Shown here: piece by piece, positions 1 through 6,335 of the stretch
Layout: each line of letters begins with the position of its first letter
Position numbering within the stretch: position 1 is the stretch's first letter
DNA from: Streptomyces sp. Je 1-369
Lineage (GTDB): Bacteria; Actinomycetota; Actinomycetes; Streptomycetales; Streptomycetaceae
Direction of reading: 5' to 3'
Length of the DNA: 64,000 nucleotides
Assembly: GCF_026810505.1 (NCBI RefSeq)
Contig: NZ_CP101750.1
Span: 2,819,254 to 2,883,253, forward strand
Notes under the pieces: generated by a model
Told to the model about the DNA's origin: nothing
What the model saw: only the letters and a program-made list of their open reading frames with translations
The model's database searches: none
Translations under genes and position numbers: made by a program

Positions 1-535
1 TCGGCGACCAGGGCGACGCCGCCGATGACGGCGGTGTTGACGACGAGCTTGAGCGCGGCGCCCGAGCCGAGGGGGCCGGTACGGGTGACCGGCCCGAAGT
101 GGGTGAGTACGTGCTCGACGCCGCTCGCGTCACCGCCCGCCAGAATGCCGAGCCGCCCCGCGGCGGCCTTGTCCGTGCTGCCCATGACGGGGGCGTCGAC
201 GAGGGTGACACCGTCCGGCACGCGCCCCGCCAGCTCCTTCACGGTGTCCGGTCCGACGGTCGACATCTCCACCCAGTACGCGCCGGGGCGCAGCGCCGGA
301 ACGATGGCGTCGGCGACTTCGCGTACGGCGTCGGGACCGGCGAGCATGGTGATGACGACGTCGGCGTCGCGGACGGCGTCGGCGGGGCCGGGGGCAACAG
401 TGGCACCCTCGGCGGCGAGCCGTCGGCTTTCGCCGGGGTCCGGTTCCAGACTACCAACGGATGCTTGGCGGCGATTAGTTGACGGGCCATCGGCACACCC
501 ATGTGTCCCAGACCGAGGAATGCGATCTTTTCCAT
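1..535 (-). pseudogene. NAD(P)-binding beta-hydroxyacid dehydrogenase-like oxidoreductase, frameshifted, C-terminus off window
   Basis: The reading begins at an ATG at 535 with an N-terminal Rossmann motif (IAFLGLGHMGVPMA), typical of the 6-phosphogluconate / 3-hydroxyisobutyrate dehydrogenase family, which reduces or oxidises small beta-hydroxyacids with NAD(P). After NRTPAKADG the frame is lost. The family-typical continuation (AAEGATVAPGPADAV, then DVVITML, the STVGP substrate loop, and a GSGAALKLVVN helix) is intact in another minus-strand frame from about 420 down to base 1. One missing base in the run at about 420-421 explains this. It is either a true pseudogene or a single-base sequencing error. 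The gene is divergent from a LysR regulator with a 58-bp gap, a usual regulator-target arrangement. The C-terminal helical domain lies beyond the left edge. Confidence 0.75.
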
Positions 536-593
536 GGGCCCGACGCTAGGCCCGGCCACGGGATGCGACAAGCGAATGTCTAGCATGCGAGCC

Positions 594-1655
594 ATGCCGA
601 ACCCGCATGCCGTACAGCCCTCCTCCTCCCTCAGTGCGGGGGCCGCGCCGCCCGACCTGTCGACCGTCTGGCTCCGGACCTTCCTGGACGTGGCCCGGCA
701 CGGGTCGTTCACGGTGGCGGCGCGGGAGCTGGGCTGGACGCAGTCCGCCGTGTCGCGGCAGATCGCCGCGCTGGAGGCGGCGCTCGGCGGGGCGCCGCTC
801 TTCGACCGGCGGCCGCGCGGGGTACGGCCGACGGCGCAGGGCAGGGCGCTGCTGCCGCACGCGGAGGAGGTCATGTCCCGACTGCGGGTCATGGCACGGG
901 AGTTGACCGCGCTGCGGGACGCGGCGGGTGGGCTGCTGCGGGTCGGGGCGTTCGCGACGGCGGACGCGGGGCTCGTGCCGAGGGCGATCGCCGGGTTCCG
1001 TACCCGGCACCCCGGTGTGACGCTCACCCGCGAGGAGGGCCTGACACCCGCGCTTCTCGCCCGCCTCGTGGAGGGCGAGCTCGACGTGGCGGTGGTGTCG
1101 ACGACGGGCGGGGCGCTGGCCGGTCCCGGCGGGGACGTCGGCAACGGCGCGCGCGGGAGCATCGAGAAGGCGGCGTACGAATTGCACCATCTGCTCGACG
1201 AGAAGCTGTACGTCGCGCTGCCCGCGGGACACGCGCTGGCGGGCGAGCCCGAGCTGCCGCTGCACACCCTCGCCGGGGAGGACTGGATCTCCGGCAGCCC
1301 GCGCGTAGAGGGCTCCCTGCTCGACCCGGCCCTCCACCTCGGCTTCCGGCCGCGCGTCGCGCACGTCGTCGCGGAGTGGACGGCGAAGCAGGGGTACGTG
1401 GCGGCGGGCCTCGGCGTGGCCCTCGTCCCCGCGCTGGCGGCGGAGGGCGTCCGGCCGGACATCGCGCTGGTACCGGTACGGGACGAGGATGTACCTGCGC
1501 GCGCGGTGTACGCGGCGACGGCGCGGGGGCGGGTACCGGCGCCTGCGGTGGGGCCGTTCCTGGGGGCGCTGCGGGGGGCGGCGCGGGGGGCTGGGGCTGG
1601 GACTAGGACTGGGGCTGGGGCCGGGGCTTCTGGCTACGCCACGGGTGGGTGCTAG
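594..1655 (+). CDS. LysR family transcriptional regulator
   Basis: About 353 residues. A LysR winged helix-turn-helix lies near residues 20-80 (WLRTFLDVARHGSFTVAARELG, then TQSAVSRQIAALE), followed by a periplasmic-binding-like effector domain containing the typical LRVGAF and LDVAVVS strands. The last 40 residues are Gly/Ala-rich low complexity, making the protein longer than the usual 300 residues. ATG 594 is preferred because the HTH begins soon after; ATG 585 and GTG-type upstream starts are possible. It is transcribed away from the frameshifted oxidoreductase. The gap contains a short dyad (GACA, six bases, TGTC at 567-580) that could be part of a LysR site. The target is inferred from position only. 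Confidence 0.88.
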   Translation: MPNPHAVQPSSSLSAGAAPPDLSTVWLRTFLDVARHGSFTVAARELGWTQSAVSRQIAALEAALGGAPLFDRRPRGVRPTAQGRALLPHAEEVMSRLRVMARELTALRDAAGGLLRVGAFATADAGLVPRAIAGFRTRHPGVTLTREEGLTPALLARLVEGELDVAVVSTTGGALAGPGGDVGNGARGSIEKAAYELHHLLDEKLYVALPAGHALAGEPELPLHTLAGEDWISGSPRVEGSLLDPALHLGFRPRVAHVVAEWTAKQGYVAAGLGVALVPALAAEGVRPDIALVPVRDEDVPARAVYAATARGRVPAPAVGPFLGALRGAARGAGAGTRTGAGAGASGYATGGC

Positions 1656-1720
1656 GAGCTGTCCCGGCGATCACCAAGTCCGGTTACCTTCTCGATGGGA
1701 CCCAGCGCAGTGCGGCCCTG

Positions 1721-1739
1721 CATGACGACGGCCGTCATG
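1721..1739. promoter_or_regulatory. Inverted repeat upstream of the APH-fold gene
   Basis: CATGACG and CGTCATG arms are separated by ACGGC in the 219-bp gap between the LysR gene and the phosphotransferase. It could be an operator or a weak hairpin terminator for the LysR gene. No T run follows, so an operator is slightly favoured. Confidence 0.3.
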
Positions 1740-1874
1740 ACATGCATCTGCACGCCCGAATCCGCGGCTCGTCCACGCGGACGTGCAGGTGGCCCTCGCC
1801 CGGACAGTCGGGCGGGAAGGGCGGGAGCGTGGAGTGGAAGGCGGGCCCCTCCGGGCGTCCGACGAGGGAGAGTT

Positions 1875-2804
1875 GTGGATACGGGGAAGATGCACGCCGA
1901 CGAAGTCGGCATCGACGAGGCGCTGGTGCGTCGGCTGGTCGAGGAGCAGTTTCCGGCGTGGGGCGGGCTTTCCGTGGAGCGCGTCGGCTCCGCGGGGACG
2001 TCCAACGCCATGTTCCGGCTCGGGGCGGACATGGTGGTGCGGTTGCCGCGGCTGCCCGGCTCCGCCGAGGACGTCGAGCGGGAACACCGGTGGCTGCGCG
2101 CACTGGCGGACGCGCTCCCCGTTCCCGTCCCGGCGCCGCTCGCCACGGGCGGGCCGGGCGAGGGCTATCCGTACCCGTGGTCCGTATTCCGTTGGCTCGA
2201 CGGCGAGACGCCGGTCGCGGGGCGGCCGCTCGCCGAACCGGAGTTGTTCGCCAAGGACGTGGCGGAGTTCATCACCTCCCTGCGTGCGGTCGACGCGACC
2301 GGCGCCCCCGCCGCCTACCGCAGCGATCCTTTGGCGTCGCGCGACGCCGCCACCCGCGAGGTCATCTCGGGGCTGCGCGGCGTCGTCGACGCCGACACCG
2401 TCACGGAGGTGTGGGACGCCGCGCTGCGCGCCACCCCGTGGCAGGGTCCCGGTGTCTGGGTGCACGGGGATCTGCAGCCGGGGAACGTACTGGTCCACGA
2501 GGGACGGCTCGGTGCCGTCATCGACTTCGAGTGCATGGGTACGGCCGATCCCGCCGTCGACCTGATCGCCGCGTGGTACCTGATGGATGACGAAGCCCGT
2601 CCGGTCTTCCGTGCCGCTCTCGGCCCGGCCGTCGACGACTCCGCGTGGGAGCGCGGGCGTGGCTGGGCCCTCACCATCGCCCTCACCGAACTCTCGTACT
2701 ACCGGGAGACGAACCCGGTGATGGCCGGTACGGCGCGGTGCGTGATCGGGCGGCTCACGGGGGGCGACAGGTGCTCACCAGCAGGTGGGCCGCGAGGCCT
2801 GTGA
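1875..2804 (+). CDS. Aminoglycoside phosphotransferase (APH)-fold small-molecule kinase
   Basis: About 309 residues with the APH/choline-kinase fold. The N-lobe has the phosphate-binding loop GSAGTSNAMFRLG and a Lys-equivalent strand (MVVRLPRLPG). The C-lobe has the catalytic loop VHGDLQPGNVL (Brenner motif HGDxxxxN) and the metal-binding IDFECMGTADPAVDLI. These show an ATP-dependent kinase of a small hydroxylated substrate; the substrate cannot be read from sequence. GTG 1875 is chosen because GAGGGAGAG lies just upstream; ATG 1890 is an alternative. The last 50 bases overlap the end of the convergent LysE-like remnant, and the C-terminal 20 residues look unlike the family, suggesting that the 3' end was altered together with that remnant. 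Confidence 0.85.
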   Translation: MDTGKMHADEVGIDEALVRRLVEEQFPAWGGLSVERVGSAGTSNAMFRLGADMVVRLPRLPGSAEDVEREHRWLRALADALPVPVPAPLATGGPGEGYPYPWSVFRWLDGETPVAGRPLAEPELFAKDVAEFITSLRAVDATGAPAAYRSDPLASRDAATREVISGLRGVVDADTVTEVWDAALRATPWQGPGVWVHGDLQPGNVLVHEGRLGAVIDFECMGTADPAVDLIAAWYLMDDEARPVFRAALGPAVDDSAWERGRGWALTIALTELSYYRETNPVMAGTARCVIGRLTGGDRCSPAGGPRGL

Positions 2805-3003
2805 TCAGCGCGCTCGACGTCAGCGCGGTGGCCACGCGGCCTTTGCGGCTCGTCAGGACCCGGCCCAGGAGTGCGCCTCCGCCCGCGAGGAGCTGCTCCG
2901 TTTCGATCACGTCCGTGAGTGAGGCGCCGCCCACGGGCATGGCGATGCCGTAGCCGGTCAGCAGGCCCGCGATCAGGCTCCCGCTCATGAGCGGGAGCCT
3001 CAC
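2755..3003 (-). pseudogene. Remnant of a LysE/ArgO-type amino-acid exporter (internal deletion)
   Basis: The 82-codon frame starts with an N-terminus typical of LysE exporters (LIAGLLTGYGIAMPVG, first membrane helix). It passes directly into a segment resembling the LysE C-terminus (GGGALLGRVLTSRKGRVATALTSSALI). The central four helices of the roughly 200-residue family are absent, so this looks like a gene that lost its middle by internal deletion. GTG 3003 or ATG 2986-2988 could start it. It lies 20 bp downstream of the TetR gene on the same strand, so an ancestral TetR-exporter operon is plausible. It may still be translated as a small two-helix membrane peptide. Family assignment rests on recognition of the two ends, not on a search. 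Confidence 0.55.
2975..3000. promoter_or_regulatory. Perfect 26-bp palindrome over the start of the LysE-like remnant
   Basis: The 13-base arm AGGCTCCCGCTCA (2975-2987) is followed immediately by its exact reverse complement. The centre lies on the ATG of the remnant. It may act as an operator or as an RNA hairpin that hides the start codon. It is 24 bp from the end of the TetR gene. Confidence 0.6.
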
Positions 3004-3023
3004 GGAAGCGGGGCGTAACCGGT

Positions 3024-3620
3024 TTACGCGCGCAGGCCCTCCGCATAACCCCTCAGCAACCCCCGCGCCCCCTCCGGCGACTGGTGGCCCACCAGGACCA
3101 GGGACGTCAGGCCCTCCGTCAGGGCCAGCAGCACCCTCGCCTCCGCCTGCGCGTCCAGCCCCGGGCGCAGCTCCCCCGTCGAGCCGCCGTAGTCGAGCAG
3201 CCAGACCAGGAGTTCGTGGAGCTTCGCGTACGTGTCGCGGAGTACCGTCGCCAGGTCGTCGCTGACCGCCGCCTGCGCGACGAACGCCCCCCAGACCTGT
3301 GCCTCCGTCCTGTCCTCCGGCTCCAGCAGCGCCAGCGCCGCCAAGGTCCGGTCCAGCAGTGTCAGTGCCGACTCCGGCGTGCCCGACGCCTCGATGCGGG
3401 AGCGCGCCCGCTCCCCGATCCGGTCCGAGATGCCCTCCAGGGCGAACAGCAGCATCTCGTCCTTCGTGCGGAAGCAGCGCTGCACCGCCCCCATCGACAC
3501 CCCGGCCTCGGCCGCCACGTCCCGCAGGCTGACGGACTCCATGCCGGAGCGGGCGATCAGGTGGCAGACCGCCTCGGCGATACGGCTGCGGCGGTCCTCG
3601 TAGTCGACCTGCTTGGGCAT
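3024..3620 (-). CDS. TetR/AcrR family transcriptional regulator
   Basis: 198 residues with an N-terminal TetR helix-turn-helix at about residues 10-55 (RIAEAVCHLIARSGMESVSLRDVAAEAGVS would be the three-helix unit; the recognition segment is GVSMGAVQRCF). An all-helical ligand and dimerisation domain of the BetI/TetR_C_6 kind follows. The start is ATG 3620. It is divergent from a small membrane protein, and the 100-bp gap carries GATGC/GCATC dyads that fit its operator, so autoregulation and control of that membrane protein are likely. The ligand is unknown. Confidence 0.9.
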   Translation of the reverse strand: MPKQVDYEDRRSRIAEAVCHLIARSGMESVSLRDVAAEAGVSMGAVQRCFRTKDEMLLFALEGISDRIGERARSRIEASGTPESALTLLDRTLAALALLEPEDRTEAQVWGAFVAQAAVSDDLATVLRDTYAKLHELLVWLLDYGGSTGELRPGLDAQAEARVLLALTEGLTSLVLVGHQSPEGARGLLRGYAEGLRA

Positions 3621-3642
3621 GCGGGGAGCACCCTTCCTTTCC

Positions 3643-3656
3643 GATGCGGTTGCATC
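3643..3656. promoter_or_regulatory. TetR operator candidate 1
   Basis: GATGC, four bases, GCATC, located 22 bp upstream of the TetR start codon. It shares its half-sites with the second operator about 38 bp (centre to centre) away, consistent with a TetR dimer site that controls both divergent promoters. Confidence 0.55.
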
Positions 3657-3678
3657 ATATCGGAGACCCGTGCATCAT

Positions 3679-3696
3679 CTGATGCGTCCGCATCAG
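3679..3696. promoter_or_regulatory. TetR operator candidate 2
   Basis: Eight-base arms CTGATGCG and CGCATCAG flank a two-base centre. A further overlapping dyad, GCATCA-TC-TGATGC, lies at 3672-3685. It sits 25 bp upstream of the small membrane protein start, a position suited to repression of that gene. Confidence 0.6.
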
Positions 3697-3720
3697 AACG
3701 TACGGAACGGGTACCTGCAC

Positions 3721-3957
3721 ATGACCACTCAGACCAAGAAGTCCTTCGCCGGGCTCCTCGCCCTCTTCGGGGTCATCCTGCTCGTGCAGGGGTTCGGCTC
3801 CGCGATCACCGAGGCCGGGTGGGACACCTCGTTCGGCGTCTCCGCCGTGCTGCGGGAGGCGGGCGCGCCCGCCTGGGTGGATCTCGTCGTCGGAGCCGTC
3901 GGCTGTGCGCTGCTCGCGGCCGCGGCCCGCACCCGCGGCCTGCGCAACGCGCCGTAG
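3721..3957 (+). CDS. Small two-helix membrane protein
   Basis: 78 residues from ATG 3721. A short basic N-terminus (TTQTKK) is followed by two hydrophobic segments, FAGLLALFGVILLVQGFG at about residues 9-26 and WVDLVVGAVGCALLAAAA at about residues 52-70. The family is not recognised with confidence; small proteins of this shape next to TetR regulators are often annotated as hypothetical. The divergent TetR regulator and the operators in between suggest it is induced when the TetR ligand is present. Longer upstream in-frame starts exist but would run across the operators, so they are disfavoured. Confidence 0.7.
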   Translation: MTTQTKKSFAGLLALFGVILLVQGFGSAITEAGWDTSFGVSAVLREAGAPAWVDLVVGAVGCALLAAAARTRGLRNAP

Positions 3958-4016
3958 CGCTCACCCCTCCCGCCCCGCGATACTTCCGCCACCTCACCCG
4001 TCACGGAAGGACTCGC

Positions 4017-5354
4017 GTGCTCTCACGACTTGGCGCCCTCGGCGCCCTCGGCGTCGCCGCCCTGCTGGCCGGGGCCGGTGTCCCGGCGTCCGCGTCAGCC
4101 GCCGACACCGGACGCACCGCCACGCCCGCCGCCACCGCCCCCACCGTCGAGGAAGCCCGGCTCGACCGTGCCGCCCCGCAGGAGATTCTGCGGCGCAGTG
4201 GATTCGACTCCGTGGCGCCGGAGTTCACCGCGGCCCTGAAGAAGGCCCGCTCCTACGACCACGCGCGGCGCCTCGTCGTACGCGAAGGCCGGTCCCTGTG
4301 GCAGCGGGCCGTCGACCGTGCCCAGGGCAAGCAGCAGGCCGACATCAGCGACACCAACGGCATCAGCGGCATCAGCAAGGACGACGATCGGCCGCTGTAC
4401 TGGGCCCGGCTCGGGATGACGCGTGAGCTGCGGCAGTGGGAGCCGGATCGTTTCGCCCTCTCCCCGGAGCGGCGGGAACGGCTCATGGGGGCCCTTGAGC
4501 GGTCGTCCCGCGGGCAGGACTCCGTCGACCACCGCCCCGGCGAACGCGGGCACGGGCACGGGCACGTCAAGCGCATCCTCGTCACCGGCTTCGATCCCTT
4601 CACCCTCGACCGCGACGTCCGCATCAGCAATCCGTCCGGCGCCGCCGCCCTCGCCCTCGACGGCACCACCATCCGGACCGCCGACGGGCCCGCGCGCGTC
4701 GAAGCGGTCGTCTTCCCCGTCCGGTGGGACGACTTCGCCGACGGCGCCGTCGAGCGGGCACTGCGCCCGTACCTGCCACGCGTCGACCTCTTCACCACCA
4801 TCAGCCAGGGCCGCGTCGGCAAGTTCGACATCGAGCGGACCAACGGCGCCTGGCGCGGCGGCTTCGGCGACAACGAGAACCTGTCGCGGACCGGCACCGT
4901 GCCGGTGGGCGATCCCGCCTCGCAGCCCCAGTGGACGTCGACGACCCTCCCGTACAAGGAGATCGCCGCCGCGAGGACCGGGCGCTTCCCGGTGTACGAC
5001 AACACGTCGGTGACCGAGATACCCGCGGGCGGCGGCGAGCCCGTGGTCCGGCCCGACGGGCCCACCGAGGGGTCGACGGCCCGTGCGGGCGGCGGCGGGG
5101 ACTACCTCTCCAACGAGATCGCCTACCGTGCGACCCTGCTGCGCGACCGGCTCGGCCTGCACGACCGGCTGCCCGGCGGCCACGTCCACACGCCGGTGCT
5201 CCAGTTCGGCGCGGACAACACCGACCCGGCGACGGGCGACGTCACCGATCCCGAGTTCGTGCGGAACCGGCTCGACATCATCGCCCAGGTGCGGGGGATC
5301 CTCCGCGTCGCCGCGGCATCGTCCTCGGACGTGTCCCGAGAAGTGCGGCCCTAA
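4017..5354 (+). CDS. Secreted pyroglutamyl-peptidase-like protein (C15 fold) with Cys-to-Ser substitution
   Basis: 445 residues from GTG 4017, with GGAAGG eight bases upstream. An N-terminal signal peptide (LGALGALGVAALLAGAGVPASASA) indicates export. After a 160-residue N-terminal extension absent from classical enzymes comes a C15 fold: VTGFDPF near residue 190, an SQGR...IER loop carrying the expected Glu, and a late GHVHTP carrying the expected His. The nucleophile motif, normally GTFVCN or GTYLCN, reads GDYLSN, so Ser365 replaces the catalytic Cys. The protein may be inactive, use Ser, or bind N-terminal pyroglutamate. A His-Gly repeat (GHGHGHV) precedes the catalytic domain. The 3' end overlaps the end of the convergent EI24 gene by four bases. 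Confidence 0.85.
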   Translation: MLSRLGALGALGVAALLAGAGVPASASAADTGRTATPAATAPTVEEARLDRAAPQEILRRSGFDSVAPEFTAALKKARSYDHARRLVVREGRSLWQRAVDRAQGKQQADISDTNGISGISKDDDRPLYWARLGMTRELRQWEPDRFALSPERRERLMGALERSSRGQDSVDHRPGERGHGHGHVKRILVTGFDPFTLDRDVRISNPSGAAALALDGTTIRTADGPARVEAVVFPVRWDDFADGAVERALRPYLPRVDLFTTISQGRVGKFDIERTNGAWRGGFGDNENLSRTGTVPVGDPASQPQWTSTTLPYKEIAAARTGRFPVYDNTSVTEIPAGGGEPVVRPDGPTEGSTARAGGGGDYLSNEIAYRATLLRDRLGLHDRLPGGHVHTPVLQFGADNTDPATGDVTDPEFVRNRLDIIAQVRGILRVAAASSSDVSREVRP

Positions 5355-6148
5355 GCACCGGCCACCGCGGCACGTGCGCCGTCGCCGTCGCCGTTCCCGG
5401 TACGTTCGTCGTTCTCCCCCATCAGATCCCGCGCCATCAGCGTCGCCCCCGCGACCGCGCCCGGCATCAGGAACACCGCGACGAACGGCACCAGGAAGGC
5501 GACGGCGAGCGGGGTCCCGAAGCCCCAGGCGAGCGTCTTGCGGGAGCGCAGCATGGCGAGCCGGTCCCGCAGTTCCACGCCCCGGCGCTGCAACGCCACC
5601 GCCGTGAGCTCCTCGACCAGGAAGAAGCCGGTCACGCAGAAGCCGATCACCGGGACGACCGTCTGGCCGACGACGGGGATGAAGCCGAGGGCGAAGAGCA
5701 GTACGCCCCAGATCAGCGCGCGCACCACGATGCGCAGGCTGTCCCGCGCGGAGATCCACAGGTCGCGCCAGAGCGGCAGGCCCGACTCGGGGGCGTGGCC
5801 GCCCTCGGAGATGTCGACCTGCTCGGACAGCGACTCGTAGAACGGCTCACCGATGAGCAGCGTCACCGCGGTGAAGGTGAGGACGGACAGCAGCAGCGCG
5901 AGGGCGAAGAGGAGAGCCGTCAGAAAACCGCGGAAGACGCCCTGCCAGGGCGAGGACCAGTCGTCGGCGAACGGCGTGGCCCAGCCGACGAGGTCGCCGC
6001 CCCACAGGGCGAGCGAGACGAGCGCCGCCGCGTAGAGGACGAGCGTGATGAGGCCGGGCAGCAGCCCCCATCCGTACTGCTTGCCGTGCTGGGCGACCCA
6101 GCGCTGCCCCTTCATCAAGTAGCCGAAGCCCACACCCAGATCGCGCAT
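5351..6148 (-). CDS. EI24 domain (CysZ-like) membrane protein
   Basis: 265 residues from ATG 6148, preceded by AAGGTG at good spacing. It opens with a family-typical GFGYLMKGQRWVAQH and contains about four to six hydrophobic helices, including a central VLLFALGFIPVVGQTVVPVIGF hairpin and a late LAVAFLVPFVAVFLMPGAVAGATLMA pair. The fold matches EI24/CysZ proteins, which in enterobacteria mediate sulfate uptake; in actinobacteria the function is untested. The C-terminus is a Gly/Asp-rich tail. It is convergent with the C15-like gene and divergent from the carboxypeptidase. Nothing near it points to sulfate transport. Confidence 0.85.
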   Translation of the reverse strand: MRDLGVGFGYLMKGQRWVAQHGKQYGWGLLPGLITLVLYAAALVSLALWGGDLVGWATPFADDWSSPWQGVFRGFLTALLFALALLLSVLTFTAVTLLIGEPFYESLSEQVDISEGGHAPESGLPLWRDLWISARDSLRIVVRALIWGVLLFALGFIPVVGQTVVPVIGFCVTGFFLVEELTAVALQRRGVELRDRLAMLRSRKTLAWGFGTPLAVAFLVPFVAVFLMPGAVAGATLMARDLMGENDERTGNGDGDGARAAVAGA

Positions 6149-6226
6149 GCGGCACACCTTAGCCGCAGGTCGACGGGGGTTTGTGCGGGGTCACGTGCCG
6201 GGACTGTCACGGGTAGGAAACACGGC

Positions 6227-6286
6227 CCCCTTGAACACTCCCTTGATCGCTCCCGTGATCGCTCCCTTGAACGCCCTCTTGTTGAT
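6227..6286. repeat. 12-bp imperfect tandem repeat upstream of the M14 carboxypeptidase
   Basis: Four to five units related to TCCCTTGATCGC follow one another without spacers at 6227, 6239, 6251, 6263 and (degenerate) 6275. The units repeat a TTGAAC/TTGATC element. One more TTGAAC at 6293-6298 could serve as a -35 element for the downstream gene. Confidence 0.6.
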
Positions 6287-6335
6287 GGGGAGTTGAACCG
6301 GTAGACCCTCGCGTACCGATCTTCCGGAGGTACGT

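Noticed and set aside
3084..4016. N-terminal extension of the C15-like protein far upstream
   Set aside because: It would run through the TetR gene and small membrane protein; GTG 4017 has a ribosome site and a signal peptide directly after it.
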